Part shown: positions 38,053-48,485 of the stretch, in pieces
Layout of the letters: each line of letters opens with the position of its first letter
How positions within the stretch are numbered: the first letter of the stretch is position 1
Assembly: GCA_037957365.1 (NCBI GenBank)
Contig: JARHVA010004808.1
Location: forward strand, 799,001-863,000
Length of the DNA stretch: 64,000 nt
Direction of reading: 5' to 3'
Origin: Torreya grandis
Taxonomy: Eukaryota; Streptophyta; Pinopsida; Cupressales; Taxaceae
Notes under the pieces: generated by a model
Seen by the model: the letters and a program-made list of their open reading frames with translations, nothing else
Databases searched by the model: none
Told to the model about the DNA's origin: nothing
Program-made: the position numbers and the translations under genes

Positions 38053-39362
38053 TATAGACACTATAAATTCACTCATGCAATTCCAAATATCATAAACCCC
38101 TAGACCCCCTCTAGACCATTTACCCATTCCTAAATCCATTTTTATGAATCTAACCTAGCTAACTTGAACTAACTCTTTTTACCTATTTTAACCTCTTAGT
38201 TGTGACCATTGATGGCCAGGATAACTATCAACGGTTAGCCTTACCATCGATGGTCAAGCTCTACTAATTGGAACTTAACATACCAATCACCATGCAAACT
38301 ATCACTTAACTTCTCTAAATATAATTCATCCAAATGCTTTGTGAGGCATTTCATGGATGAGTTATAATTAGAATCCTTAGTTACACTCCCACTTTAGCCT
38401 CTTACCCTTACCTATAAGAAGAAGAGAGCTACAAGGGAAAATCCATTTGTAATTATTATCAAGAGCTCTAATATCTAGAATCTCTTTTGTAGGTCAATCA
38501 TCATCAGGCACTTCAATAATATATCAAGCCCAACTTTTCATCACCACTCCAATCACCATCATTCTATCAAAATTATGATCGAATTCTACATCAAGTAATC
38601 CACCTCAACTATCCATCCAATCCACCTTCCTGATAAGATAATTATATGTTTTGCATATTTATTTGTCATATTTCCACTTTGAAATTAGTACAAACATCAC
38701 CCACCTTTCAGTATTCATACCTAGAATATTGGCCTTAATTTACCTACAGGCAACCATCAATGGTTAACCCAACCATCAACAGTTACCTAGTTGCTGATGG
38801 TTACCCTTAACCATCTATAGTTACCCTCAACCACTGATGGTTCATTATCATACCTAAAACCATCAAGTTCCTATTTACTACCTACACCTAATCAAACCCT
38901 CTTTTTTATGCTTCTACCTAACCACTAACTTTTGCCTAATTTTTTGAACCATACCTTAGCATGTTAATACTAACACTAATCAATTTTTCACTAATTAGAT
39001 CATTTTTACCACACCTCTTTATCAAGTAATTCTTTTTATAAATTTTATTACCTTTTGATTATTGATGCAAGCACTTTCTTTCTATTTTATCAACTTAATT
39101 ATTTTTAAATAGTGGATTGACAGCCCCTAAGGAAGCTCATACTTTCGAGATCTAGTCATAGCTAGGCAATCTACCTAGCTACTTGTCTAACCAATAAATT
39201 TGATTTAGTGTTTTCTTATTTATAGGTCTTCCTCCCAAGCCAAAGAGGATCTCTTCAAAATCTTCTGAACCAATATACACACTTTTATTTGTATTTCTAC
39301 CACAACTCATATTTCTAGTTTTACTACCTTCTTCTGAATAATAGGAAAATTTGAGTGAAACA
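38053..39362 (+). repeat. Element 1 3' LTR
   Basis: It begins TATAGACACTA, where the 5' copy has TGTAAACACTG, and ends GTGAAACA. It aligns throughout with 23,400-24,678. It carries ACCATCGATGGT at 38,243-38,254 and decayed AACCATCAATGGTT variants at about 38,750-38,850. Confidence 0.9.
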
Positions 39363-39975
39363 TCATATATTATAAATATTATTATTTTTTAGCAAAAAAT
39401 TTAAGAGAAAATATAGATCATTTTGCACTTTTTCTATCACATCTATCAAAGGCACACATCAAAGCATTTCCCCAAGGGAGAAAACTCCAACTTTAGCTCA
39501 AACATCCAAACAACAAGTTGTTATTCTCTATAAGGGTTGAAGGAGGTGTAGGATAAAAATCAAGTAATCTAATTACTTTTTTTCTAAAAGAGGAGTGCAT
39601 CCCACACCAAAGTGTAGTTCAAATATCCATTTTGGTATCTCCATTCACACATCACTCTCATCACACTAAGGAAAAATAATAAGTTTGTTTATTGTTTTCA
39701 AAGTTATTTTTTATGGTGACTGATTATTAAAATTTAATTGATTATGAAATAGAAAACCATAAAGACTCAGAAGCTAAAATTTTGTTAGTAGATCCTTGAT
39801 AGAACTATAAAAAATCTCACAAAATGATTTTTTTGTATCCATCATAAATTTTTAGATTTGATTATTTTTTAAAAAAATTGTGTATAAATAAATTAACTAT
39901 ATTTTTTGCTGAAATTATGAGAGCATGCCTAAAAAATATGTGTACCCTTTAAAGGAATTTTCAACAATTCTTATA
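39363..39975. other. Unassigned spacer
   Basis: AT-rich sequence between Element 1 and the LINE B tail. The Copia reading frame cut at 23,399 does not visibly resume here. Confidence 0.5.
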
Positions 39976-42390
39976 AATAAAAAATTAATTATTTTTTAAT
40001 ATATTTTAATTTTTTTATTGATATTAATAATTACCAAATATCAACTTACAGATACACAAAGAATCTAGATTTTAAAAGAAGTTAACGTTCTAATCTCACA
40101 CCTTGAAAAACTAACCTATGCATGCTTTCTAAAAATAAAATGCATTATTTTAGCATGTTCATGGAATTTACATGCAATTTTACCTACTAAACATGCTTTC
40201 TAAAATGGATTTGCATTCATTATGCATGCACTTACTTATTGATGACAGTTGCTAAAAATACTAAGTCTTCTTGCCAATTAACACATTTGTTAAATTGATT
40301 ATTTTTTCTCCCACTCTTCAACAATAATATTTTTTAATCTAAAAAAGCTCAGATCTTGCATGATATCTTCCATTCTTTCATTCATGGCTCTTTCTTTTGA
40401 GTTCACAAACAAATTTTCCACCTAATTTGTATCCCTATTACCTTATGTGTATGCAGGCTTAATGCTTATTTCTTTCAAGTAGTTTAAGAGGTTATTACCT
40501 TCTTGAATGAGACTCTAAATCCACTAGTTCCATGTTTTCTTCTCTTAAATCACTCTATTCAAGATAAGGGAGTATCGCTCAATAATTATCTTATTAATAT
40601 TATTTTTGATAGCCATTTTTAATCTCATAATTAGCCTTTCTACCTCTATCATTATTAGTGTTGATATCCATGTCAAGACTTTTGAAAACCTCTATTTTCC
40701 CTTTATCATTTATTATGATTTATCATTCTCATGATTCTCCTAGGTTTGATTTAAAATATCCATCAAAATTTAACTTATACCAATGCTTTGGTGGAAGCTA
40801 CCAACTAGAACTACTTATATTTACTTTCTTAATCCTTTTGTTTGATGGTTTCATCTTAACATAATGTCTTCTTAGGGGGAATAATTACAAAGAATATTCA
40901 ACTCACTTGGATTAAACTCTATATCCTTATGTTTCTAAAATAGAATGAAAATTAATTATAGTCCTTTTGATTTCTCTCCAGAGTTTCTCCCAAGTTCTGT
41001 AGACATGGTGCTCATAAAAAATTATCACATTTATCTCAAACCACACTTTCCAAATGCTAATACTAGGAGCCATATTCTATAGATCTTTAAGGAGGTTCAA
41101 ATTAGAACCACACTCCCATGCTTGAAGCTAAGTTGAGAGGGACTTAATTAACATCCACTTAATGATGAAAGAATTTAGGAATTCATTCTAGATCTTAAAT
41201 GCATCATCACAATTTAAGTGCAGGTGATTCACCTCTTATGTGTTATTAAAACCCATAATACATCTTGTGGGGTCTAAGTGTTCTTTCTTCTTAAGATGAT
41301 CCCTTGTTAAAATCTTCCCATGAATAGCCAACCATAGAAAAAAATTATTTTTGGCCATGAATTAGATGCCCATAACTTTTCCCAATAAAAGTCCTTAGTG
41401 TTAATGTTAGAGTTGACAATTTACTAATTATATTCATCTTTAACCATGTAAAGACGTAAACCATTAAAGTTATAGAGAAGAATATCACTATTAGGATTCC
41501 AAGGAATACGAAAGCCTTGAATGAGATTATTTAGTTCCCTATGAGCCTCATTTTAGGATTAGGATCCATCATGATTCTAGAATATCTTCTAATTTCTAGT
41601 AATATATCCTTGTGAGATACATTCCACCCATTAGTATTTGACCTTTTATCCCCAAAGATATTTATTTTTCCTACTAATTCTTATAAATTCCTCCTTCATT
41701 TGAAGTGGTTGTTTTCAAATCCATGAATCGTCCTATAATTATTTATTTTCCCCATTTTTCACTTTTTAAACATCTTTTTAAGTAAGAAAACCCTTACCTC
41801 CCTGATGTTATTCCAAATTTTTGATCCCTAAGGCAAGTCTTTTGTAGTGAAAATTCTTTCAATATTTCCACTATCAAGATGCTTCTTCCTTAGAATATTT
41901 CTCCAATGTTCAAAGGTACTTATGCCAAGTCTCCAAACTATTTTATAAATAAGTATTATATTGAACATTTTGATATTTCTTATGCCTGCACCTCCTAAAA
42001 AGTTGACTTGTAAACCATTTTCTAAATCACAAGGGGATATTTGAAATTCTCACATGTTCCTTCCCAAAAAAACATTCAAAGAATTTTATCAAATTCATTT
42101 ATGATTAAAATATGTGCAACCATTAAATAAATCCAATATATAGGCATGGATTGAATGACAACTCTGATAAGAGTTAGTATTTCTATTGAGGACAAGATCT
42201 TACCTTTCCAACTATTGAGCTTACTTCTAATTTTATTAACTACATTGTTCCACATGTGTTGTTTCCCTATTCCTTTAAATATAGGAAACTAAAGATGAGT
42301 TTTCTAGAGGGTGGCTTCTTCCATACCCAAGATTCTATATAGAAAAGTATATTGTCTAGAGCTAACATTAATGAAGATCATTATAATCAC
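39976..42390 (-). mobile_element. LINE B, 3' part (RT end, zf-RVT, RNase H, A-rich tail)
   Basis: Read on the minus strand from 42,390: ILGMEEATL, FPIFKGIGK, LNSWKGKILSSIEILTLIRV, VIQSMPIYWIYLM and a FFWEG motif. Together these form the conserved post-palm region of plant L1 RT. A zf-RVT-like region (ISIWKVWFEINVIIFYEH) is near 41,060. An RNase H domain starts at PPKHWYKLNFDGYFKSN (about 40,800), with KLNFDG holding the first catalytic Asp. NINKIIIE follows, then a GNNLLNYL-like end to about 40,390. The 3' UTR is AT-rich and ends in an A-rich tail (T-rich on the plus strand) at about 39,976-40,020. The remainder of this LINE lies at 57,744-58,205. Confidence 0.85.
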
Positions 42391-43292
42391 ATAAAAGTGG
42401 TATTTAAGTGCTAATACTGCTACTTGAGACTACATGTTCCTAGATTATCCCTAGACCTATCCTAAAGCCTATTATCACAGTTTTATAGCCTTTGCATGGA
42501 CCACATGCATCCCTAGTCATCTTAAATGCAATATTAGACCGTCATTTCCTAATCTTGTCCATTCATGCCTAGCATTCTATTAGTTATACATTAAGGACAC
42601 TAGAGCCACATGGTGCTCATGTCCCCAAAATGGCACCTATGTCCTTTACCCTATCTTTTTGGAACAAATATATTTTTAAAGGTAAAACCCTCCTAAGGTC
42701 ATCCTAAACATCTGTAATTATCTGTACAAGCTACATAACACTATAAATACATGAATTTTAGACCTTTATCCACTATATGGAAAGTAGATGCAAAATACAT
42801 ATTCAAACATGAAATAAGTTCATAAAAATAAAGGTTATTAATCCCTATTTTACCCTACTTCTACATACTAGCATCTATAGCTACCCTAAGCTTAAATTTT
42901 CTAGATTTCTAATCTCAAGCACACTTAAGGAACTCAAGACCATTATCATTCTAACACCACTTACACATGCACCAGTACCTAGGTGGGGAGAAATACATCA
43001 AACTTAATCCCTCCTTAGAGTATCGGTATGTAGGAAACTCTCTTCATATTAGGGTGTTGAGGATGTCCAACCTATCCTAATAGCAAACACACTTTTTAGT
43101 TCATACATTACATATAATGAGGATTAGGGTTTGCATCATAAATTATCTAATACAAGCACAATACAAAGTTTCAGACTTCATATGAGTAGTAACAAAACCT
43201 AGAAACATAGATGTAGGTACACCCATTTAAAGCAATCCTACTACACATAGGACATTAGTGTCATTTACAAGACACTAGAGCCACATGGCACC
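42391..43292 (+). repeat. Element 2 5' LTR, first piece
   Basis: It begins ATAAAAGTGGTATTTAAGTG and aligns with 56,589 onward, with shared AGACCTATCC, TTATCACA and GACCTTTATCCACTATATGG blocks. It breaks at GCACC (43,288-43,292), the target of Element 3. The rest of this LTR resumes at 50,891. Confidence 0.85.
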
Positions 43293-45696
43293 TGTTGGGT
43301 GAATTTTTTGTCAACTAGCTAACTGGTGAGTAAAATAGTTCCTATCACCATAGCATAGGGAGATTGGTCATCCAGGTGTACAGTTTTACTACATCAATAG
43401 GGGACAAATCTCTCCTCTCATCAAGGGGAGGTTCCCTATTAAATATATGGAGGCTATATACTATATATATAAGTGAAAAGTAAGACACGGGGGTGAGATA
43501 AGCCATCCATCTCTCTTTTTTTAGAGATGATGTTAATAAATAGAGGAGAAATCTTGGGTGATTGGTGAAGGTACTTCTCTTATTTCAAAAGTAACATTCA
43601 GCCAAGAGCCAGATCTCTTCCTAGATAGTAGAAATCCTGGTGAAGCGATAGAAGACACTTCTCTTCTTTCAGAAGTGCTTGTTCTTGCAAACAACATGAA
43701 TCTTTCTAGTAGGATAAGTAATAGGGTGCCAAGGGCATAGTAACCAGCAATCTAAGATGTAACACAAAGTCTCCACCTTGACTGCCCAAGAGTGAGATAT
43801 GAAGGAAAATGAGGGCACAAAGTTGTCTCAAGGTCCTTTACATAGAAAGAAAATAAAAACACACACTGAAAACAATTGTGAAAGCACAAAGTCTTCCCAC
43901 AGTTAGCTTCAGGACACCTTCCTTATTACTCTCACTAATTATGCTTGCCAAATTAAATAAACAAGAACACATTCAGAAGATAGACATAAGAATAATCTTC
44001 TAAAATGATACAAGCCAAAGCAGGACAAAGTCTACAAACAACTTGCTTTCTCATTCAGATAAAATGAAATGAAATACAATATGAGCTCAAAGTCTTAGTA
44101 TTCGCCTTTCAATTGGGTAGAGTTTCACTTCTATATTGGGAAGATATCCCTTGTAACAAATGAGAGATTACAATATATAGCCACCAAGCAAGGCTTGGCA
44201 CTCTCTTCCATGGGACAGCCTGTGTTGCAGTTAATGCCTTCAATGCACCTTCAGTTCTATCTAGAGGGACCATGCCTGGAATAGTGCATTGCCTTAACTA
44301 TGGCATGTCTATTCATCTAATATGTCTTCTCCTGAGTCTGGATCATCTGGTCTATTCCCTCTGACATCTACATAGCTGTCCATTTTGTCTTTACTCTAAA
44401 AGAGACCAACAGGCCACACCTTTAATGTTTGCAAGCTCAAATATCTACTTTACAGACTGTTCCACCTACTAGAATAACTTATGTGTAGATATTTCAGGCT
44501 TTTCCCTCTTTTTACTTTTGTCCTTTCTAGCTTTGTCTTTTCCAGCTTTGTCTCTTCCTAGAATTTAAGCTCTCAGGCTATCTTTTCAGCCAATCACTTG
44601 GTTCTTCCTTCAAGTTCCATACTTTATTTGAATTTCAATGGATATTCCCTTACTTTAAATTTGATATTTGTGGGGCCGTCAATGGTCACTAGCCATTTGA
44701 ACCATGTTGAACCTTAAACCTTTGAACCCGCTAAAAGTACATTGGTTCATTGGTTCATCAATTCATTCTACCTCTTTTGTTCCATCACTTCTTGGTTCAA
44801 TCGCTTTCCCGCTCCTTGGTTGAACCATCTGTTGAACCACCTATTTGTTGCTTCTTTCCTTGACTGAGGCTGCCTTTGAACCTTTAAACCCATGAACCAT
44901 TAAACTTTGAACTCTTTCGGTTCAAGGTTCAATCAGTTCATTGGTTCATCCTTTGTCCGTCACTTGTTCTTTCTAGGCTCTTTGATCTTCATCGCACTAG
45001 TTAAACATTTGAACCTGTGAACTCATTGAACCTTTTGGTTCAAGGTTCAACGGTTCAATTGGTTCATTCTTTTTATTTGGCCAAGTCCTTTTGATCTTTT
45101 TGAACCAAACATGTTGAACCATTAAACTCATTGAACCTTTGAACCAAAGTGATTCAATGGTTCAATGGTTCAATGGTTCAATGGTTCAAGCCTTTTTCTC
45201 TTTGATAAGTATTTTGAACCTTGATAAATGCACTTAACTCTTGAACCAATTGAACCGTTGAACCTTGATAAATGCACTTAACTCTTGTTGCTGACATTGA
45301 ACCTTTAAACCCATTAAACCCATTGAACCAAAATGGTTCAAGGTTCAATGGTTCAATCCTTGCTTAGAAGCTTGATAATGAACTCTTTTGGTTGAACCTT
45401 GTCATTGAACCAGCTTTGAAATCACTTAAGTGTTGAGAGCTTGCTTCTTTCTTGTAGAGTCCATAGAAATCAACCTGTGAAGCCCGTAGAACTTGGCCTG
45501 CAGAGTTTGTATATTTTCTTCCTATAGAGTCCATAGATTCAAGCTTGCAGAGTCCATAGATTTCTGAGAAGCTTAAAAAATGAGGAATTTGAATGCTCAA
45601 AACAAATTTTGAGAAGGGAAGAGATTATTTTGGTCTGTAGGACCAAAATAGTTCAAATGTTGTCCCAAAAATGAGAGATATTTTTAGGGGACAACA
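43293..45696 (-). repeat. Element 3 LTR (left copy; 3' LTR in element orientation)
   Basis: It runs from TGTTGGGTGAA to GGGGACAACA and aligns over its whole length with 48,486-50,885. It contains a dense array of TTGAACC and GGTTCAA words at about 44,695-45,415. A GTAGAGTCCATAGA-type repeated word lies at about 45,455-45,560. A 60-codon frame (43,558-43,740) recurs at the same place in the other LTR, most simply because the LTRs are copies. Confidence 0.9.
44695..45415. repeat. TTGAACC/GGTTCAA word array in the Element 3 left LTR
   Basis: By eye, about 21 TGAACC and 17 GGTTCA words fall in about 720 bp. The two words are reverse complements, so many adjacent pairs form small hairpins such as TTGAACC-AAAAT-GGTTCAA. 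A clean ATGGTTCAA run occurs near 45,165-45,190. Confidence 0.85.
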
Positions 45697-46310
45697 GCTT
45701 GCTCTAGTTGAGGAAATTCCTTCAGTTGAAAACTTGGAACAGTTGAGGGGAGTAGAAACTAGAATCTCCAGTTAAGAAAATTCCTTTAGTTGAAAACTTG
45801 GAACAGCTGAGGGGATTAGAAACTAAAATCTCTAGTGTCTTGAAGTGTACCATTGGGCTATGGAGTCATGCTACCCAAAAAAGAAAGGTGCCAAAAATGA
45901 AAATGAAAATAAAAAGCACAAAACAAAACTAAAGACTATACAAATATACATATGTATAGATAATCTTATTTGATGCCTCAAGATTTGAAGCGCTTCAGAT
46001 GCCACCCATTATGAGACAGTGAAAATGGTGTTCTATCTTGATAAACTAGTAACAAACCATTTTCTCCCCAGAATTGATGATGGGTAAATGGAACTCTCCA
46101 CTAGGAATCACATTTTTTGTGCACTTCTTTCAGTTCTCTCTTATTGTCGCATGGCAAGACGTGGTCTTCAATCTAAAAACTGTAACTCCTTACTCTCTTG
46201 GCAAAGAGCTCCTTTTACTAAATTTGGAGTATAGTAGTATGGTCCACCACCATAGCTTGTTGTTTTGTTGGTTTAATCCAGCACATTCTTTGATTGTCCC
46301 CCTCAGACAC
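45697..46310 (-). other. Element 3 interior downstream of the RNase H-like domain
   Basis: In element orientation this lies between the coding sequence and the 3' LTR. It contains the decayed RNase H C-terminal end (about 46,310-46,150) and a duplicated GTTGA[G/A]GAAATTCC-like stretch at about 45,707 and 45,768. I see no convincing polypurine tract next to the LTR, so its end may be damaged. Confidence 0.5.
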
Positions 46311-48174
46311 CTAACAAACCATCGATTCATCATCTCTTTTGGTGTGAAGGAGTTTGACATCCTGGTGTTGAGCAGCCTTCAATCTAAGCAATAGAGATTC
46401 ACATTTAGCTGTGTTGTTGGCATTGCTGAATGGTAACTTACATGAAGGAAAAATATCTCCTTGAGGAGATATCAACATAGTCCCAGCTCTAGCATTGGTA
46501 GAAGAATTGCTGCCATCAGATTCTAAGATCCAAGCATCATTAGAAGCTGATCTTCTATCAAATTTCTCTTCATTAGAGATGGAAGATCCTTCTTCATTTA
46601 TATTTTGCCCTACTAATTCTTTGGATGCCTTGTTTGGATCAAAATCTAGATTGCCAGCTATGAGACTTTCATCAGCTGAGATATGAGCATCCTCTATGGT
46701 CAAGAAGTAATTACCCCTACCTAAAGGCTCAAATAGAATTTGAGCTACAGGGCCTGACATTTGGGTGACCATAATTTTTGCCTTAGACAGGTTCACACTT
46801 AGTTCTCCACTAATGTTTAACTGCTCAAGATTGGCTTTTAGTCATTTGAATTTTGGATTTCTTAACATGATCAATTATATTAGATGACTGAAATGGACCG
46901 AGAAGAGGGGATGGGAGTTCATCCTTTTGGTTTTTGGGAGGGGGAGGACTAGTCTATGAATTTGAAGTAGAAGGTGCATAAATGTTTGATGTACTTACCT
47001 TTTTGGCAATCATCGAGTCCTTTGACTGGAAAGGAAGAGGGGTTCTCTGCTTAGTAATTAAAAATGTTGGTTTGGGTCACTCCTCTGTCTTTTCTTTGTC
47101 AGCCTATTAGGCTGATTGATTCTCAGACTGGGTGAATACTGCATGTGATCCTTCGACTACTTCACCTTTACTTTTGGGTTCATCTTGGTAATTTAGGAAA
47201 CTAATGTGAGAGTCACTAGTTGATTCCTCTTGATCCTCCATGAAGAGATTAGCGTCATTTTCATGCTCAAACTTAGGTTGGAAAGAGAAATCATGTTTTG
47301 TTTCCAGATATCCAACTGCTGAGTTGGTTGGAGGTGCTTCAAGGGCAAGGTTCCTTCATGGGGGAGGAAGATGATTTAGCTGCCCTTGATTCTTGGTAGC
47401 ATTGCCTTGATATGGCTGATTCTAAAATGCCCTCCTTGGCATATCTTGATTAGGAAGAGCAAACATACTTTGGGTCATTTGCCTTTTCAAGGCTAGTAGT
47501 TCATTTCCCAGCTTTTACACTATCTGATACGTGGTGCATGTAGATGGATACTCAGAAGATGAAGAGGATTTATCTTTGTTAGGATCTCTCCTTATCTTTC
47601 CTACCAAGATAAGGTCATCTTCTAGCTTAGTAGCCAAGTCTTGAGTAGAAACAAGGTCTATGTGTCTAGCTTTTCTTTGTAATAAATTCACTTTAGGTAG
47701 CTGTGAGTTGATGAAGAAACACTTGAGATTCTAAGGTGTCAACTAGGTGATCATGGGAATCATGTGCCTCAACTTGTTGAACCTAGTAATGAAGTCCCTC
47801 ATAGGTTCATGGGGCTCCTTCATTTGTGTGAGTTGGGCTAGCAAGGCATGTGCATCTTTTGCAGGCTTGAGCCTTGCTTCAAACATGGCTTTAAGTGTAT
47901 CCCAGTCAGTCACTGATCTAGCTTGCAGATGGTAGAACCACTATGTAGTAGTACCTTGTAAGGTCTCCACAAAAATCCTGATTACCACGTCTTCAAATTC
48001 CACCCCTATCATACCACAGGCTATGATGAAGGCTGCAATGTGTTCATCAGGGTGAACTCTCCCATCTCCAAAGAATTTTGGAAAGTTCTTTCTTGAGCTA
48101 CGTGGAAGTTCATGCAGAGGTGGAGTCAAGTTGAGTGGGCCAAAAGAGTTACCCTAGGGGCCTCGAACTGCCAT
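46311..48174 (-). pseudogene. Element 3 Gag joined to an RNase H-like domain
   Basis: The start is ATG at 48,174 (MAVRGPRGNSFGPLNL). The Gag core is clear at about 48,110-47,650: FFGDGRVHPDEHIAAFIIAC, FVETLQGTTT, WFYHLQARSVTDWDTLKAMF and EPMRDFITRFNKLRHMIPM. A linker of about 360 residues follows, acidic and Ser-rich, with EESTSDSHISF. Then comes an open 161-codon stretch (46,796-46,311). It carries SDGSNSSTNARAGTMLISPQ, corresponding to D-G-x3-N-x-G-A-G-A-G-x-V-L-x-S-P, and ANNTAKCESLLLRLKAAQ, corresponding to T-N-N-x-A-E-Y-E-A-L-x-x-G-L. This is the Tat-type RNase H fold with its first Asp present. A few stops and shifts break the whole. Protease, RT and integrase, expected around RNase H, are absent. 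Confidence 0.8.
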
Positions 48175-48460
48175 GATTTAATTATGAAAAATAGGGATAA
48201 TAAATTTGGGTGGAGTGGCCAGATTGTAGAACAAAAATGGAAAAGAACTAGCCCTACTTCAGCTTGAGGCTTGAGGCTTCAGACTATGCACTCTTTTTTA
48301 GCAGCTCTAGTTTTGCAGACCAAATAAAATAATGGAGATGGAGGAAAATGGTAAGGCTATAATGATAATGGGTAAGACACAGAATGGAGTCACCAAAGTA
48401 TGTAATGGATAAGGGTAGGGATTGCTTCAATCTAAAACTTGAGACTTCAAACTGCCAATT

Positions 48461-48484
48461 CATCCCTAGCAAAGTCGCCTAAAA
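48461..48484 (-). promoter_or_regulatory. Element 3 primer-binding site
   Basis: On the minus strand, right after the 5' LTR end, the sequence is TTTTAGGCGACTTTGCTAGG. With C-to-T and G-to-A changes reversed, this resembles TGGCGACTCTGCTGGGG, the tRNA primer site widely seen in plant Gypsy elements of the Tat group. The assignment is from memory of that motif. Confidence 0.6.
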
Positions 48485-48485
48485 T

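Larger units (their letters stand above)
23400..39362 (+). mobile_element. Element 1: Ty3/Gypsy Tat-like LTR retrotransposon with antisense cargo
   Basis: Matching LTRs lie at 23,400-24,678 and 38,053-39,362. Between them are Gag, protease, RT and integrase on the plus strand, then 5.4 kb of non-pol sequence ending in a polypurine tract beside the 3' LTR. The flanking 5-mers are GCATA (23,395-23,399) and TCATA (39,363-39,367), a target duplication with one mismatch. The Tat assignment rests on KDDFSLPSIDQLVD and YVDD in RT, on the YYWPT-like integrase zinc region, and on the long 3' region with an antisense gene. LTRs differ at about a dozen sites in their first ~90 bp, so the insertion is old. 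It landed in the Copia remnant. Confidence 0.9.

Noticed and set aside
43558..43740. A 60-codon frame (MIGEGTSL...) present in both Element 3 LTRs (also 48,753-48,935)
   Set aside because: Its conservation follows from the LTRs being copies of one sequence. The two versions differ at several residues, and it runs opposite to the element.
44695..45415. GGTTCAA words read as tRNA or SINE B boxes
   Set aside because: No matching A box at the right distance, no tRNA-like fold and no SINE tail. The words form an array on both strands.
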